Assembly: GCF_017742215.1 (NCBI RefSeq)
Contig: NZ_JAGHKP010000003.1
Coordinates: 1,174,308-1,238,307, forward strand
Source of the DNA: Chitinophaga chungangae
Lineage (GTDB): Bacteria; Bacteroidota; Bacteroidia; Chitinophagales; Chitinophagaceae
Length of the DNA stretch: 64,000 nt
Direction of reading: 5' to 3'
Made by a program: the position numbers and the translations under genes. Every line of letters begins with the position of its first letter. The first letter of the stretch is position 1. Positions 16,706 through 25,041 of this stretch are shown one piece after another. The notes under the pieces are model-generated. The model did not search any database. It was not told the origin of the DNA and saw only the letters and a list, made by a program, of their open reading frames with translations.

Positions 16706-17077
16706 CTAACGATTTTTGCTTGGCTTACGGCCACCGCCATGCGAAGCTTTGCCGCCTTTACTGGCGATCGCTCTTTGTTTTTCCTTGTCCATCGCAGCAA
16801 AACCACGACGGCTGGGCGTGCGTTTCTGCTGAGGCTGTTCATGGGCGGCGGCATCGCCATCGGCCAGGCCAGCTTCCCGGCGGTTACGGCGGTCATCTGC
16901 GTCGAATTCGTTTTCGTCATAACCTTCCAGCCGTTGATTTTTGTCGTCGTTAAATTCGTCCGTATCTTCATCATCCTCACGACGTGCAGGTTCGTGCCTG
17001 GTAACCTGGTCATCCTGATACATACCATGATGCCTGGTTGCTTCCTGTGTTCCGGTAGTTTTAGCTTGTGTGACCAT
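16706..17077 (-). CDS. KGG-repeat stress-induced small protein
   Basis: 123 residues, very hydrophilic. The C-terminal RRGFAAMDKEKQRAIASKGG and following KASHGGG form the KGG motif of the YciG/Con-10 family, stress-induced proteins of unknown mechanism in bacteria and fungi. The first 75 residues are acidic and arginine-rich (REDDEDTDEFNDDKNQ) and probably disordered. No enzyme domain is present. The 5' leader holds three nested inverted repeats (17112-17166), which suggests post-transcriptional or operator control. It is monocistronic with its own terminator. Confidence 0.8.
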   Translation of the reverse strand: MVTQAKTTGTQEATRHHGMYQDDQVTRHEPARREDDEDTDEFNDDKNQRLEGYDENEFDADDRRNRREAGLADGDAAAHEQPQQKRTPSRRGFAAMDKEKQRAIASKGGKASHGGGRKPSKNR

Positions 17078-17111
17078 AAATTAAGGATTTGATATGGTTA
17101 AGTGAATAATT

Positions 17112-17166
17112 GCATGTTTCTCAATAACATGCGGCATTTATAATGCCAAGGGCCGCCGGCATTATA
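17112..17166 (-). promoter_or_regulatory. Cluster of three inverted repeats upstream of the KGG gene
   Basis: GCATGTT/AACATGC (17112-17132), GGCATT/AATGCC with a 3-nt loop (17133-17147) and TATAATGCC/GGCATTATA with a 10-nt loop (17139-17166), all perfect. The second and third share the arm 17139-17147, so they cannot form together. This could be a switching leader RNA or overlapping operator sites. Confidence 0.4.
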
Positions 17167-17285
17167 CATAGAATTAATATCAATATCTAAACAACTGCTC
17201 AAAAGTTAATTAGCATTAACACCGGAATTTAGTGAAGAGACAAGATTAACAGCATTGTGGAATAATGCAAACAGCATGGGGCAAC

Positions 17286-17322
17286 AAAAAAGGCAAGGGT
17301 TGCCCCTTGCCTTTGTATTTTT
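17286..17322. terminator. Intrinsic terminator after the gyrA-TPR operon
   Basis: AAAGGCAAGGG / CCCTTGCCTTT, a perfect 11-bp stem with a 4-nt loop (17289-17314), about 25 bp past the TPR gene stop; the minus-strand product runs into TTTTTTG and the plus-strand side into a T-rich run. Confidence 0.85.
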
Positions 17323-17337
17323 TTGCCGTAATGCGGC

Positions 17338-18585
17338 TTACAGGCTTTCGAGTTTCTTTTTTACTACCTCTACTTTATCGTTCATGTTCTTGATCGCGTA
17401 GATCTTCTGCAGTGCGTACAGCGCGCTCTCGTAAGTGCGTTTGTCGCTCGGCTCCAGTTTACCCATTCCGGTGAAGCCGGCGTCGGCTTTCTCGAAATAA
17501 GGCAGGCTCTGGTCCATGAGGGTCTGTACTTTGGTCTGCAGTTCTTTTGCTTTCGGCGTGCTCTGTGCTTTGCTATCCAGCGCGTTCAGTTCTTTGTTGA
17601 AAGCCACCGCGCGGTTGAAGTACAGCGCGCCCAGCTGGAAGTTGGCGGTTGCGTCGTCTGCTTTCAGCGCCAGCGCTTTTTTGTACACTTCTTCCGCTTT
17701 GTTCATCAGCTCGTCGTAGTTTGCGGGCTTCGGCAGATCGCCGCCTTTTTCGTCGCGGGGGTTGGCCACGTTATCCAGGCGGATAGCGTAATCCAGCACC
17801 AGTGCGAAATCGCTCGGGTTGTCGTTCACTTTCTTTTCCAGCATGGCCAGCAGTTCGTTCGTTTTACCGGTTTTGCTGTAGTACAGCATTTCCATGTCGT
17901 TAAAACGTTTGTCTGCCGGGAACATCGCTTTGGCGGAATCGATCGTGGCCAGCCAGTTGGCGTTGTCGCCTCTTTCTTCGTACTGTTGCGCCAGTACTAC
18001 ATACAGGGCGGGCTCGGTCTTGAATTTCAGGTCGGCGGCTTTTTTCAGCATTTCGAATGCTTCGTCCTTTTTACCGGCCTGCTGTGCGGCATAACCCGCA
18101 TAGAACACCATGGCAGTGTCTGTGGGGATGCTTCCGCCCAGGTTTTTACCATTATAATAATCGCGTACTTCGCCGGCTTTTTTGAAATACAGGTAGGAAG
18201 AATCCCATTTCTGTTCGTTCAGATTGCCATAACCGGCGTTGCCGATGGTAGCGTATACGTTGAACATGCGGTTGTTCATTTCCAGCAGCGCTTCGGGCAG
18301 CTTCGGGTTGATCTCCAGCGCTTTTTTGAAGGCATCATAAGCTACTTCCGCGTCAGCGGCGCTTTTGTTCTTCAGGGCAACAGTTTCGTAGATCTTTCCT
18401 TTCACATACCATGCGCGCGCATCGTCTTTCGTTTTCTCGTTCGCAAGTGCCGCCTCGATATCTGTTTTTGCCTGGTCGATCTTGTCGCCTTTCAATGCCT
18501 CATCTGCACTGTTAATCTTTGCCTTTTGCGCCACCACTGCGAAGCTTGCGCCGCAAAACAGCAGAGATACAAATAGTTTTTTCAT
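17338..18585 (-). CDS. Exported tetratricopeptide-repeat protein
   Basis: 415 residues: a signal peptide (MKKLFVSLLFCGASFAVVAQ) then TPR units (KAYDAFKKALEINPKLPEALLEM-like, FYAGYAAQQAGKKDEAFEMLKKAADL, AEEVYKKALALKADDATANFQLGALYFNRAV). It is periplasmic or surface-attached and probably a scaffold; partners are unknown. The gene begins 45 bp after the gyrA stop on the same strand and ends at a strong terminator, so it is co-transcribed with gyrA. As I recall, this gyrA-TPR order is common in Bacteroidota. No enzymatic motif is seen. Confidence 0.82.
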   Translation of the reverse strand: MKKLFVSLLFCGASFAVVAQKAKINSADEALKGDKIDQAKTDIEAALANEKTKDDARAWYVKGKIYETVALKNKSAADAEVAYDAFKKALEINPKLPEALLEMNNRMFNVYATIGNAGYGNLNEQKWDSSYLYFKKAGEVRDYYNGKNLGGSIPTDTAMVFYAGYAAQQAGKKDEAFEMLKKAADLKFKTEPALYVVLAQQYEERGDNANWLATIDSAKAMFPADKRFNDMEMLYYSKTGKTNELLAMLEKKVNDNPSDFALVLDYAIRLDNVANPRDEKGGDLPKPANYDELMNKAEEVYKKALALKADDATANFQLGALYFNRAVAFNKELNALDSKAQSTPKAKELQTKVQTLMDQSLPYFEKADAGFTGMGKLEPSDKRTYESALYALQKIYAIKNMNDKVEVVKKKLESL

Positions 18586-18630
18586 GTGGCTCAGGTTTTT
18601 TTTGAAATTATTGTTTAAGGTTGAAATTTT

Positions 18631-21234
18631 TTATGCATTGGTTTCCTCTTCCCCTTCCGTATTTTCATTTTCAGTATTCCCGCTTTCTTCCGCCTGTCCT
18701 TCACTTCCTTCCGCCGCTTCCACCGAAATTTCCGCGCCTGCTTCCGTGTCGATCACTTCTTCCTCTTCGTCGAGACGGGCCACTGCGGCTATTTCATCGT
18801 TTTCGTCCATCCTGATCAGCCTTACGCCCTGCGTGGCGCGGCCCGCTTCGCGGATGTCGCCCACTGCCATACGGATCGTAATGCCGGATTTGCAGGTGAT
18901 CATCAGGTCGTTTTTCTCGGTAACGTCGAGGATGCCGATCAGCGGGCCCGTTTTTTCGGTAACGCTGATGGTCTTCACCCCTTTTCCCCCGCGGTTGGTA
19001 ATCCTGTATTCCTCGATCTCGGTGCGTTTGCCGAAACCTTTTTCGGAAACCACCAGCACGGTCCTGGACGTATCCTCCTTATCAACACAAATCATACCAA
19101 CCACTTCGTCGTTCTCATTATCCACCTCGATGCCTCTTACGCCGATGGCGCCGCGGCCGGTGTCGCGCACGGTATTTTCAGGGAAACGGATGGCGCGGCC
19201 GCTGCGGATGGCCATCATGATCTCGCTGTTGCCATTGGTAAGCTTGGCTTCCAGCAGCTGGTCGCCGTCGTTCACCGTAATGGCGTTCACGCCGTTCGCG
19301 CGCGGGCGGCTGAACTCTTCCAGCAGGGTCTTTTTGATGATCCCGTTGCGGGTGCAGAGTACAATATAATGGTTGTTGATGAAATCTTTGTCGTTCAGGT
19401 CCTTGATGTCGATGATCGCGCGGATCTTGTCGTCGCCCGGGATCGTGATCAGGTTCTGGATCGCGCGGCCCTTGCTTTGTTTTTCGCCCTCGGGGATCTC
19501 ATACACCTTCAGCCAGTAACAGCGGCCTTTTTCGGTGAAGAACAACATGGTGTGGTGGGTGGAGGCCACGAACAGGTGCTCGATATAGTCCTCGTCCCTC
19601 GTTTTGCCGCCGATGGCGCCGCGGCCGCCGCGTTTCTGCTGGCGGTAGTCGAACGCGGAAGTGCGTTTGATGTAACCCAGGTGCGAAATGGTGATCACCA
19701 CGTCTTCCTCGGCGATAATATCCTCGATCCTCATTTCGGCCGCCAGGTACTGGATCTCCGTTCTTCTTTCGTCGCCGAATTTTTTCTTCACATCTTCCAG
19801 TTCGTCCTTGATGATCTGGAAGCGCAGGCTTTCGTCTCCCAGGATCTCTTTCAGGCGTGCAATGAGTTTCATGATCTCTTCGTATTCGTCGCGGATCTTG
19901 TCGCGCTCCATGCCGGTGAGGCGTTGCAGGCGCAGTTCCAGGATGGCCTTGGCCTGTATCTCGCTGAGGCCGAAGTTGCTCATCAGGCCTTCGCGCGCCA
20001 CTTCTGGCGTGGTGGAGTTGCGGATCAGGGCGATCACTTCGTCCAGGTGGTCCAGCGCAATAAGGTAACCGGCCAGGATGTGGGCTTTCTTTTCCGCTTC
20101 GCGCAGTTCGTACTGCGTGCGGCGGGTCACCACTTCATGCCTGAACTCTACAAATTCTTCCAGCAGTTCCTTCAGGTTCATGATCCGCGGGCGGCCTTTT
20201 ACGAGCACCACGTTGTTGATGCCGTAGGAGGTCTGCAGCTCGGAATATTTGTACAGCTGGTTGATGATCACGTTGGGGATCGCTTCGCGTTTGAGGTCGA
20301 TCACCAGGCGCATGCCGTCGCGGTCGCTTTCGTCGCGCACGTCGGTAATGCCTTCGATCACCTTGTCGTTCACCAGCTGGGCGATCTTCTGGTGCAGCAC
20401 GGCCTTGTTCACCTGGTACGGCAGTTCGTGGATAATAAGCCTGTCTTTACCGGATTTGGTGGTTTCGGACATGATCTTTCCACGGACCACCACCCTTCCG
20501 CGGCCGGTCTCGAAGCCTTGTTTCACGCCTTCGAAGCCATAAATGGTGCCGCCTGTCGGGAAGTCGGGCGCTTTTACGTGTTTGATCAGCTCCTCTATCG
20601 TGATCTCGCGATTATCGATCAGCGCGATCAGACCGTCTACCAGTTCGGTAAGGTTGTGGGGCATGATATTGGTGGCCATGCCCACGGCGATGCCGGAGGC
20701 GCCGTTCGCCAGCAGGTTGGGTATGCGCGTGGGCAATACCGCGGGCTCTTCCAGCGTATCGTCGAAGTTGAGTGTGAAGTCTACCGTGTCTTTATCCAGG
20801 TCTTCCAGCATCGCTTCCGCGATCTTCTGCAGGCGCACCTCCGTATAACGCATGGCCGCCGGCATGTCGCCGTCTATCGATCCGAAGTTACCCTGGCCGT
20901 CAATCAGCATGTAACGGAGGCTCCAGGGCTGCGCCATACGTACCATGGTGTCGTATACAGACGCGTCGCCGTGGGGGTGGTACTTACCCATTACGTCACC
21001 CACCACACGGGCGGATTTTTTGTAGGGTTTGTTATGCGTATTGCCCAGCTCATTCATCCCGAACAACACCCTCCGGTGCACCGGTTTAAAACCGTCGCGC
21101 ACGTCGGGCAATGCCCTTCCCACGATCACCGACATGGAATAGTCGATGTACGCGGTCTTCATCTGCTCCTCAATGTTGATCTGAACAATTCTACCTTCCT
21201 TTTGATTGCCTTGATTGTCCGTGTTCTCTATCAT
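18631..21234 (-). CDS. gyrA: DNA gyrase subunit A
   Basis: 867 residues. The breakage-reunion domain starts at [20 protein letters not shown]; the catalytic tyrosine is Y130 in [10 protein letters not shown]. The quinolone-determining region reads [15 protein letters not shown]: Ala91 stands where E. coli has Ser83, and Asp95 matches Asp87. The C-terminal beta-pinwheel (from about 510) carries the GyrA-box QKRGGRG that wraps DNA and distinguishes gyrase from topoisomerase IV ParC. The last 50 residues are an acidic tail. With GyrB it introduces negative supercoils using ATP. A TATATTTG -7 box lies 45 bp upstream; the TPR gene follows in the same operon. Confidence 0.98.
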   Translation of the reverse strand: MIENTDNQGNQKEGRIVQINIEEQMKTAYIDYSMSVIVGRALPDVRDGFKPVHRRVLFGMNELGNTHNKPYKKSARVVGDVMGKYHPHGDASVYDTMVRMAQPWSLRYMLIDGQGNFGSIDGDMPAAMRYTEVRLQKIAEAMLEDLDKDTVDFTLNFDDTLEEPAVLPTRIPNLLANGASGIAVGMATNIMPHNLTELVDGLIALIDNREITIEELIKHVKAPDFPTGGTIYGFEGVKQGFETGRGRVVVRGKIMSETTKSGKDRLIIHELPYQVNKAVLHQKIAQLVNDKVIEGITDVRDESDRDGMRLVIDLKREAIPNVIINQLYKYSELQTSYGINNVVLVKGRPRIMNLKELLEEFVEFRHEVVTRRTQYELREAEKKAHILAGYLIALDHLDEVIALIRNSTTPEVAREGLMSNFGLSEIQAKAILELRLQRLTGMERDKIRDEYEEIMKLIARLKEILGDESLRFQIIKDELEDVKKKFGDERRTEIQYLAAEMRIEDIIAEEDVVITISHLGYIKRTSAFDYRQQKRGGRGAIGGKTRDEDYIEHLFVASTHHTMLFFTEKGRCYWLKVYEIPEGEKQSKGRAIQNLITIPGDDKIRAIIDIKDLNDKDFINNHYIVLCTRNGIIKKTLLEEFSRPRANGVNAITVNDGDQLLEAKLTNGNSEIMMAIRSGRAIRFPENTVRDTGRGAIGVRGIEVDNENDEVVGMICVDKEDTSRTVLVVSEKGFGKRTEIEEYRITNRGGKGVKTISVTEKTGPLIGILDVTEKNDLMITCKSGITIRMAVGDIREAGRATQGVRLIRMDENDEIAAVARLDEEEEVIDTEAGAEISVEAAEGSEGQAEESGNTENENTEGEEETNA

Positions 21235-21278
21235 TATGTTGTTGGTTTACAGGTTTTTCTGCAGTTTTAAATAAAGAG

Positions 21279-21286
21279 CAAATATA
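21279..21286 (-). promoter_or_regulatory. -7 box of the gyrA promoter
   Basis: On the minus strand TATATTTG fits TAnnTTTG exactly, about 45 bp upstream of the gyrA ATG. The same octamer appears before pdhA (27318). No clear -33 TTTG is visible. Confidence 0.5.
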
Positions 21287-21596
21287 ACGTTTTCAGGCCG
21301 TATTTATGGGGTTTGGGGGCTATTTGTGAATAAAAAACTGCCCTACAGGAGTTTGACGCTTAAAAGTATTTGCCATACCTTCGCGTCATCTCCGGTAAAT
21401 GTTCTATATATCTTAAATTTGATATATACCAGCCGATCACAAATTGGCAAGCAATTTGTTTATAACCCTATGAAAATCACACCTTATTGTTGGAGGAACA
21501 CAATGTCAGGCCAGGCACCGGAAACCTCGTTTATCTGAACATTCGCCCGGTTTTTATTGTTTACTCCCTGTAGTTTTTAACCATTTTCAAGTGACT
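21287..21596. other. Intergenic region between gyrA and the saccharopine dehydrogenase-like gene
   Basis: No convincing gene. A 70-codon plus-strand frame (21326-21538) lacks family resemblance; its last 11 codons (ATG 21503 to TGA 21538) are preceded by an unusually strong Shine-Dalgarno-like GGAGGA at 21492. The region also holds two perfect 8-bp inverted repeats (21405-21428 and 21439-21459), listed separately. It is AT-rich compared with the flanks. Confidence 0.4.
21405..21459 (+). promoter_or_regulatory. Pair of perfect inverted repeats upstream of the saccharopine dehydrogenase-like gene
   Basis: TATATATC-8 nt-GATATATA (21405-21428) and ACAAATTG-5 nt-CAATTTGT (21439-21459). Their centres are about 32-33 bp apart, close to three helical turns. 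They lie 140-190 bp before ATG 21597 and could be operator sites for a dimeric regulator; no regulator gene adjoins. Confidence 0.4.
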
Positions 21597-22922
21597 ATGA
21601 AGAATATTCTATTGTTTGGCGCCGGTAAGTCTGCGACCGTCCTGATCGACTATTTGCTGGCCAACGCCCCCCGGCAGAAATGGCATATCACGGTGGCAGA
21701 CAGCGACCTGATGCTGATCAAATCCAAGATCGGCAAATCGTACTATGCCACTCCCGCCGCTTTCGATATCAAAGACCAGGCATTGCGCCAGCAGCTGATC
21801 CAGGAGACCGATCTCGTGATCTCCCTGCTGCCTCCCGCCCTGCATATCGTTGTCGCCAAAGATTGCCTTCAGTTCCATAAAAACCTGCTCACCGCTTCTT
21901 ATATCGACCCGGAAATACGCAAACTCGAAAAAGACATCAAAAAAGCCGGTCTTCTTTTCATGTACGAAATGGGGCTCGACCCGGGCATCGATCATATGTC
22001 CGCCATGAAACTCATCCATTCCATCGAGAAAAAAGGCGGGCAGATCTACTGTTTCAAATCTTACTGCGGCGGCCTCGTGTCTCCCGAAAGCAACGACAAT
22101 CCCTGGCAGTACAAGATCTCCTGGAACTCCCGGAATATCGTATTGGCGGGCATTTCAGGGGCCACTTACAAAGAAAAGGGAAAGGTGAAGGAAGTGGAAT
22201 ACCAGCAACTGTTCGACCAGAACAAAACCGTGCAGATCCCCGGCCTCGGCAAACTCGCCTTTTATCCCAACCGCGATTCGCTCAGTTATATCGACGTCTA
22301 TTCCCTCGGCAACATCCCCACCTTCATGCGCGCCACGCTGCGTTACCCGGATTTCTGCGAGGGCTGGAACGCACTCATCAAGCTCGGGCTTACCGACGAC
22401 GCGCGCAAACAACAAACGGCCAACATGACCTGGTTCGCCTGGGCTTCGCAGAACATTCCCGTGAACGCGGATCTCAGCCACGAAGAAAATGTGGCTGCTT
22501 TCCTCGGCGTGAGCAGTAAAAGCAAACTGGTCCGACAGCTCAAATTTCTGGGCATCATGAACGGGGAATTGATTAACTTAGGAGAACAAACTAATGCGGG
22601 CGTGCTGCAGCATGTGCTGGACACGAAGCTCAAAATGGAACCGTCCGATAAGGACATGATCGTGATGCTGCATGAGATCGAGTTCGAGCGCCGGAACATG
22701 GGCACGAAGCTGCACAGTTACATGATCGTTCAGGGTGAAGACAATCTCCGCACCGCAATGGCCAAAACAGTCGGGCTGCCGCTGGGCATTATGGCCAAAC
22801 TGGTTTTATCAGGCGCTTTAGAATTAACAGGTTTACAGATCCCGGTAATGCCCGAAGTATACAACCCTGTATTGCGGGAACTGGAAGAACACGATATCAG
22901 GTTCGAAGAGAGTTTCGAGTAA
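21597..22922 (+). CDS. Saccharopine dehydrogenase family protein
   Basis: 441 residues from ATG 21597 (MKNILLFGAGKSATVLIDYL); an in-frame GTG lies 6 bp upstream. The N-terminal Rossmann fold has GAGKSATV, and the middle has YEMGLDPGIDHMSAMKLI and the substrate-side FKSYCGGLVSPESNDNPWQYKISWN, typical of the Lys9/saccharopine reductase group. It would catalyse an NAD(P)-linked step between saccharopine and aminoadipate semialdehyde in lysine metabolism, or a related reaction on a carboxylated amine. No lysine-pathway gene adjoins. The upstream region carries two perfect inverted repeats; a terminator follows. Confidence 0.88.
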   Translation: MKNILLFGAGKSATVLIDYLLANAPRQKWHITVADSDLMLIKSKIGKSYYATPAAFDIKDQALRQQLIQETDLVISLLPPALHIVVAKDCLQFHKNLLTASYIDPEIRKLEKDIKKAGLLFMYEMGLDPGIDHMSAMKLIHSIEKKGGQIYCFKSYCGGLVSPESNDNPWQYKISWNSRNIVLAGISGATYKEKGKVKEVEYQQLFDQNKTVQIPGLGKLAFYPNRDSLSYIDVYSLGNIPTFMRATLRYPDFCEGWNALIKLGLTDDARKQQTANMTWFAWASQNIPVNADLSHEENVAAFLGVSSKSKLVRQLKFLGIMNGELINLGEQTNAGVLQHVLDTKLKMEPSDKDMIVMLHEIEFERRNMGTKLHSYMIVQGEDNLRTAMAKTVGLPLGIMAKLVLSGALELTGLQIPVMPEVYNPVLRELEEHDIRFEESFE

Positions 22923-22984
22923 GAAGATATTTTTCCTATGGTAACTCCGTCTTGAAAAATGAGATTGAACGTGTGAATGAACGG

Positions 22985-23018
22985 GCCGTCCGGGCTTATT
23001 GCCGGGACGGCTTTTTTA
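22985..23018 (+). terminator. Intrinsic terminator after the saccharopine dehydrogenase-like gene
   Basis: GCCGTCC-g-GGC ... GCC-g-GGACGGC with TTTTTT after it. The T run overlaps the stop codon of the convergent sirtuin gene (23016-23018). Confidence 0.75.
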
Positions 23019-23696
23019 TTTCTTCAGCAGTTCCATCAGCTCCGCCATACCTTCCGTGGCGGGCTTTTCGATGAGGTGATAACCGCTCCCCTTCACCGGC
23101 GGGATCTTTTTGTCGACGATGTATTTCGGCACGCCCGGGCGCAGGTAATCCACCAGTCCCGCAGCGGGATACACATTCAGCGAGGTGCCCACCAGCAGGA
23201 AAAGATCGGCCTGCACGATTTCCAGCACCGCGGGCTCTATCATGGTCACCGCTTCGCCAAACCACACCACGTGCGGGCGGAACTGCCCGCCGTCCGGCGC
23301 CAGCTCTCCCATTAAAATGTCTTCCGTTACAGGGTACAATTCCGTTTCGTCGAGCACGCTGCGTTTTTTAAGGATCTCGCCGTGCAGGTGCAGCACGCGC
23401 GTACTGCCCGCGCGCTCGTGCAGGTCGTCGATGTTCTGCGTGATGATGCGCACGTCGTACCATTCTTCCAGCTTCGCCAGCAGCAGGTGCGCCTGGTTGG
23501 GGCTCGCCGCCATCACGTCTTTGCGGCGCATGTTGTAAAAATCCTGCACCAGGCCGGGATTTTTCTCCCATCCCATGGGGCTCGCCACTTCGTAAATATC
23601 ATATCCCTCCCACAGCCCGTCACTGTCCCTGAAAGTGCGGAGGCCGCTCTCGGCGCTGATGCCGGCGCCCGTAAGCACGATAAGCTTTGGTTTCAT
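23016..23696 (-). CDS. NAD-dependent protein deacylase of the sirtuin (Sir2) family, class III-like
   Basis: 226 residues. NAD-binding motifs are complete: GAGISAESGLRTFRD at the N-terminus, TQNIDDLHERAG, and the catalytic histidine H105 in HLHGE, followed by GTSLNVYPAAGLV. The pair Y54-x-x-R57 (FYNMRR) is the class III signature for removal of succinyl or malonyl groups from lysine. The four zinc cysteines of typical sirtuins are missing; the protein has no cysteine at all and a short small domain. The gene is the last of a minus-strand run after lutA and the EVE gene (43-bp gap to EVE), so it is probably co-transcribed. Confidence 0.9.
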   Translation of the reverse strand: MKPKLIVLTGAGISAESGLRTFRDSDGLWEGYDIYEVASPMGWEKNPGLVQDFYNMRRKDVMAASPNQAHLLLAKLEEWYDVRIITQNIDDLHERAGSTRVLHLHGEILKKRSVLDETELYPVTEDILMGELAPDGGQFRPHVVWFGEAVTMIEPAVLEIVQADLFLLVGTSLNVYPAAGLVDYLRPGVPKYIVDKKIPPVKGSGYHLIEKPATEGMAELMELLKK

Positions 23697-23739
23697 GTTG
23701 CGTTGGTTTTGTGTGAACGGGGTTTGCGGGGGAAAAATC

Positions 23740-24150
23740 TTATTTGGCGTTCGCCATTTCCATGATCTTTTTGAACTCGTCTTCTTTGACCGTTCCGACA
23801 GACAAACGGCCCAGCCTGATGAGGTCCATGTTGGCGAGGCTTTTCTCCGCTTTCATCTGCGCCAGCGTTACCGGCTTCTTCAGTTTTTTCAGCGGCGCCA
23901 GGTCTACCGCCAGCCACGCGGGATCGGGCGTGGTGGGGTCCTGGTAAGATTCTTTCACCACTTTGGCAATGCCCACGATCTCCAGCCCTTCGTTGCTGTG
24001 ATACCAAAGCACCTGGTCGCCTTTTTTCATGGCGCGCAGGTTATTGCGGGCCGCATAGTTACGCACGCCGTCCCAATGCGTTTGGCCATCGGCCACAAAT
24101 TGGTCCCAGGAATATTTAAAAGGTTCCGATTTCACTAACCAGTATTGCAT
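23740..24150 (-). CDS. EVE-domain protein
   Basis: 136 residues, the full length of a single EVE domain. The start MQYWLVKSEPFKYSWDQF, then WDGVRNYAARNNLRAMKKGDQVLWYHS and IVGIAKVVKESYQDPT, is characteristic. EVE is related to PUA and YTH domains and is thought to bind modified bases in DNA or RNA; the target is unknown. It lies 95 bp after lutA and 43 bp before the sirtuin gene on the same strand. Confidence 0.93.
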   Translation of the reverse strand: MQYWLVKSEPFKYSWDQFVADGQTHWDGVRNYAARNNLRAMKKGDQVLWYHSNEGLEIVGIAKVVKESYQDPTTPDPAWLAVDLAPLKKLKKPVTLAQMKAEKSLANMDLIRLGRLSVGTVKEDEFKKIMEMANAK

Positions 24151-24245
24151 GCTCGAAGTATTTTATCAGTGAGGTAATTCCGCTTTGTGCCAAAGCCCAC
24201 CCACCGGCAGGCGCATGATCCTGCGGCGCGCGGTGGCGCTGTATT

Positions 24246-24965
24246 TTACCAGCCGCTGGCCAGTACGTCCGCGATGTGCATGATCTTAATGCTCTGCCCG
24301 TGTTTGCGGATGTAGCCATCCAGGTGCATGAGGCAGCTGAGGTCGGTGGAGATGAGGTAGTCCGCCCCGCTGTCGCTGGCGTTGTGTACTTTCTGCTCTC
24401 CCATGCCCAGCGAAATGGGCTTGTATTTTACGGCGAAAGTACCGCCGAAGCCGCAGCATACTTCGCTGTCGTTCATTTCTCGCAGCTCCAGCCCCTTCAC
24501 TTTTTCGAGCAGCTGGCGCGGCCCCGCCTTGATGCCGCATTCGCGCAAAGCGCCGCAGGCGTCGTGGTAAGTGCCTACGCCTTCGAGCGTGGCGCCCACG
24601 TCTGTCACGCGCAGCACGTCCACGAGGAATTCGGTGAACTCGTACAGGTTTTTGCGGAGCAGTTTTACGTCGTTATGTGCGGCGGAGTTGTCGAACAATT
24701 TGCCGTAATAGTTGCGCACAAAACCGGTGCAGGAACCGCTGGGCGCAACGATATAATCGTATGTGTGGAAGTCTTTGAGGAATTTTGTCGCTACGGAACG
24801 GCACTCGTCCTGGTACCCTGCGTTAAAAGCCGGCTGGCCGCAGCAGGTCTGCTCTGTATTATAACTTACGTTGCAGCCCAGTTTCTCGAGTACTTTTACC
24901 ATGTTGAAGGCGGTTTCCGGGAAAAGCTGGTCTACGAAGCACGGTATGAAAAGGTGTACGTTCAT
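24246..24965 (-). CDS. lutA: Lactate utilisation LutA/YkgE-type iron-sulfur oxidoreductase subunit
   Basis: 239 residues with two cysteine-rich CCG-type units: IPCFVDQLFPETA with TCCGQPAFNAGY and SGSCTGF, then HDACGALRECG with SEVCCGFGGTFAVKY. These ligate iron-sulfur or heterodisulfide-type centres, and the protein is the LutA-like subunit of the three-part L-lactate oxidation complex LutABC. Neither LutB nor LutC lies in the window next to it; the EVE and sirtuin genes follow, so the complex would have to be completed from elsewhere. The family call is sure; the lactate role is inferred from homologues. Confidence 0.85.
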   Translation of the reverse strand: MNVHLFIPCFVDQLFPETAFNMVKVLEKLGCNVSYNTEQTCCGQPAFNAGYQDECRSVATKFLKDFHTYDYIVAPSGSCTGFVRNYYGKLFDNSAAHNDVKLLRKNLYEFTEFLVDVLRVTDVGATLEGVGTYHDACGALRECGIKAGPRQLLEKVKGLELREMNDSEVCCGFGGTFAVKYKPISLGMGEQKVHNASDSGADYLISTDLSCLMHLDGYIRKHGQSIKIMHIADVLASGW

Positions 24966-25041
24966 CTGTCAGTATCAGTTTGGGTCAATAAGCATCAAAA
25001 ATAACGTGTTCAGCCTTCACGCGCAGATAGTTTGTTGCTAA

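Noticed and set aside
19369-21270. A 633-codon open frame on the plus strand opposite gyrA
   Set aside because: It mirrors the gyrA codon pattern in a GC-rich gene, has no recognisable domain, and gyrA is certain on the other strand.
21326-21538. A 70-codon frame between gyrA and the saccharopine dehydrogenase-like gene
   Set aside because: No family resemblance and it crosses two inverted repeats; only its last 11 codons, with a good ribosome site, were kept as a weak finding.
24151-24245. A possible gene fragment between lutA and the EVE gene
   Set aside because: A short arginine-rich frame runs through the gap but matches no C-terminus I know; it is too short to call.
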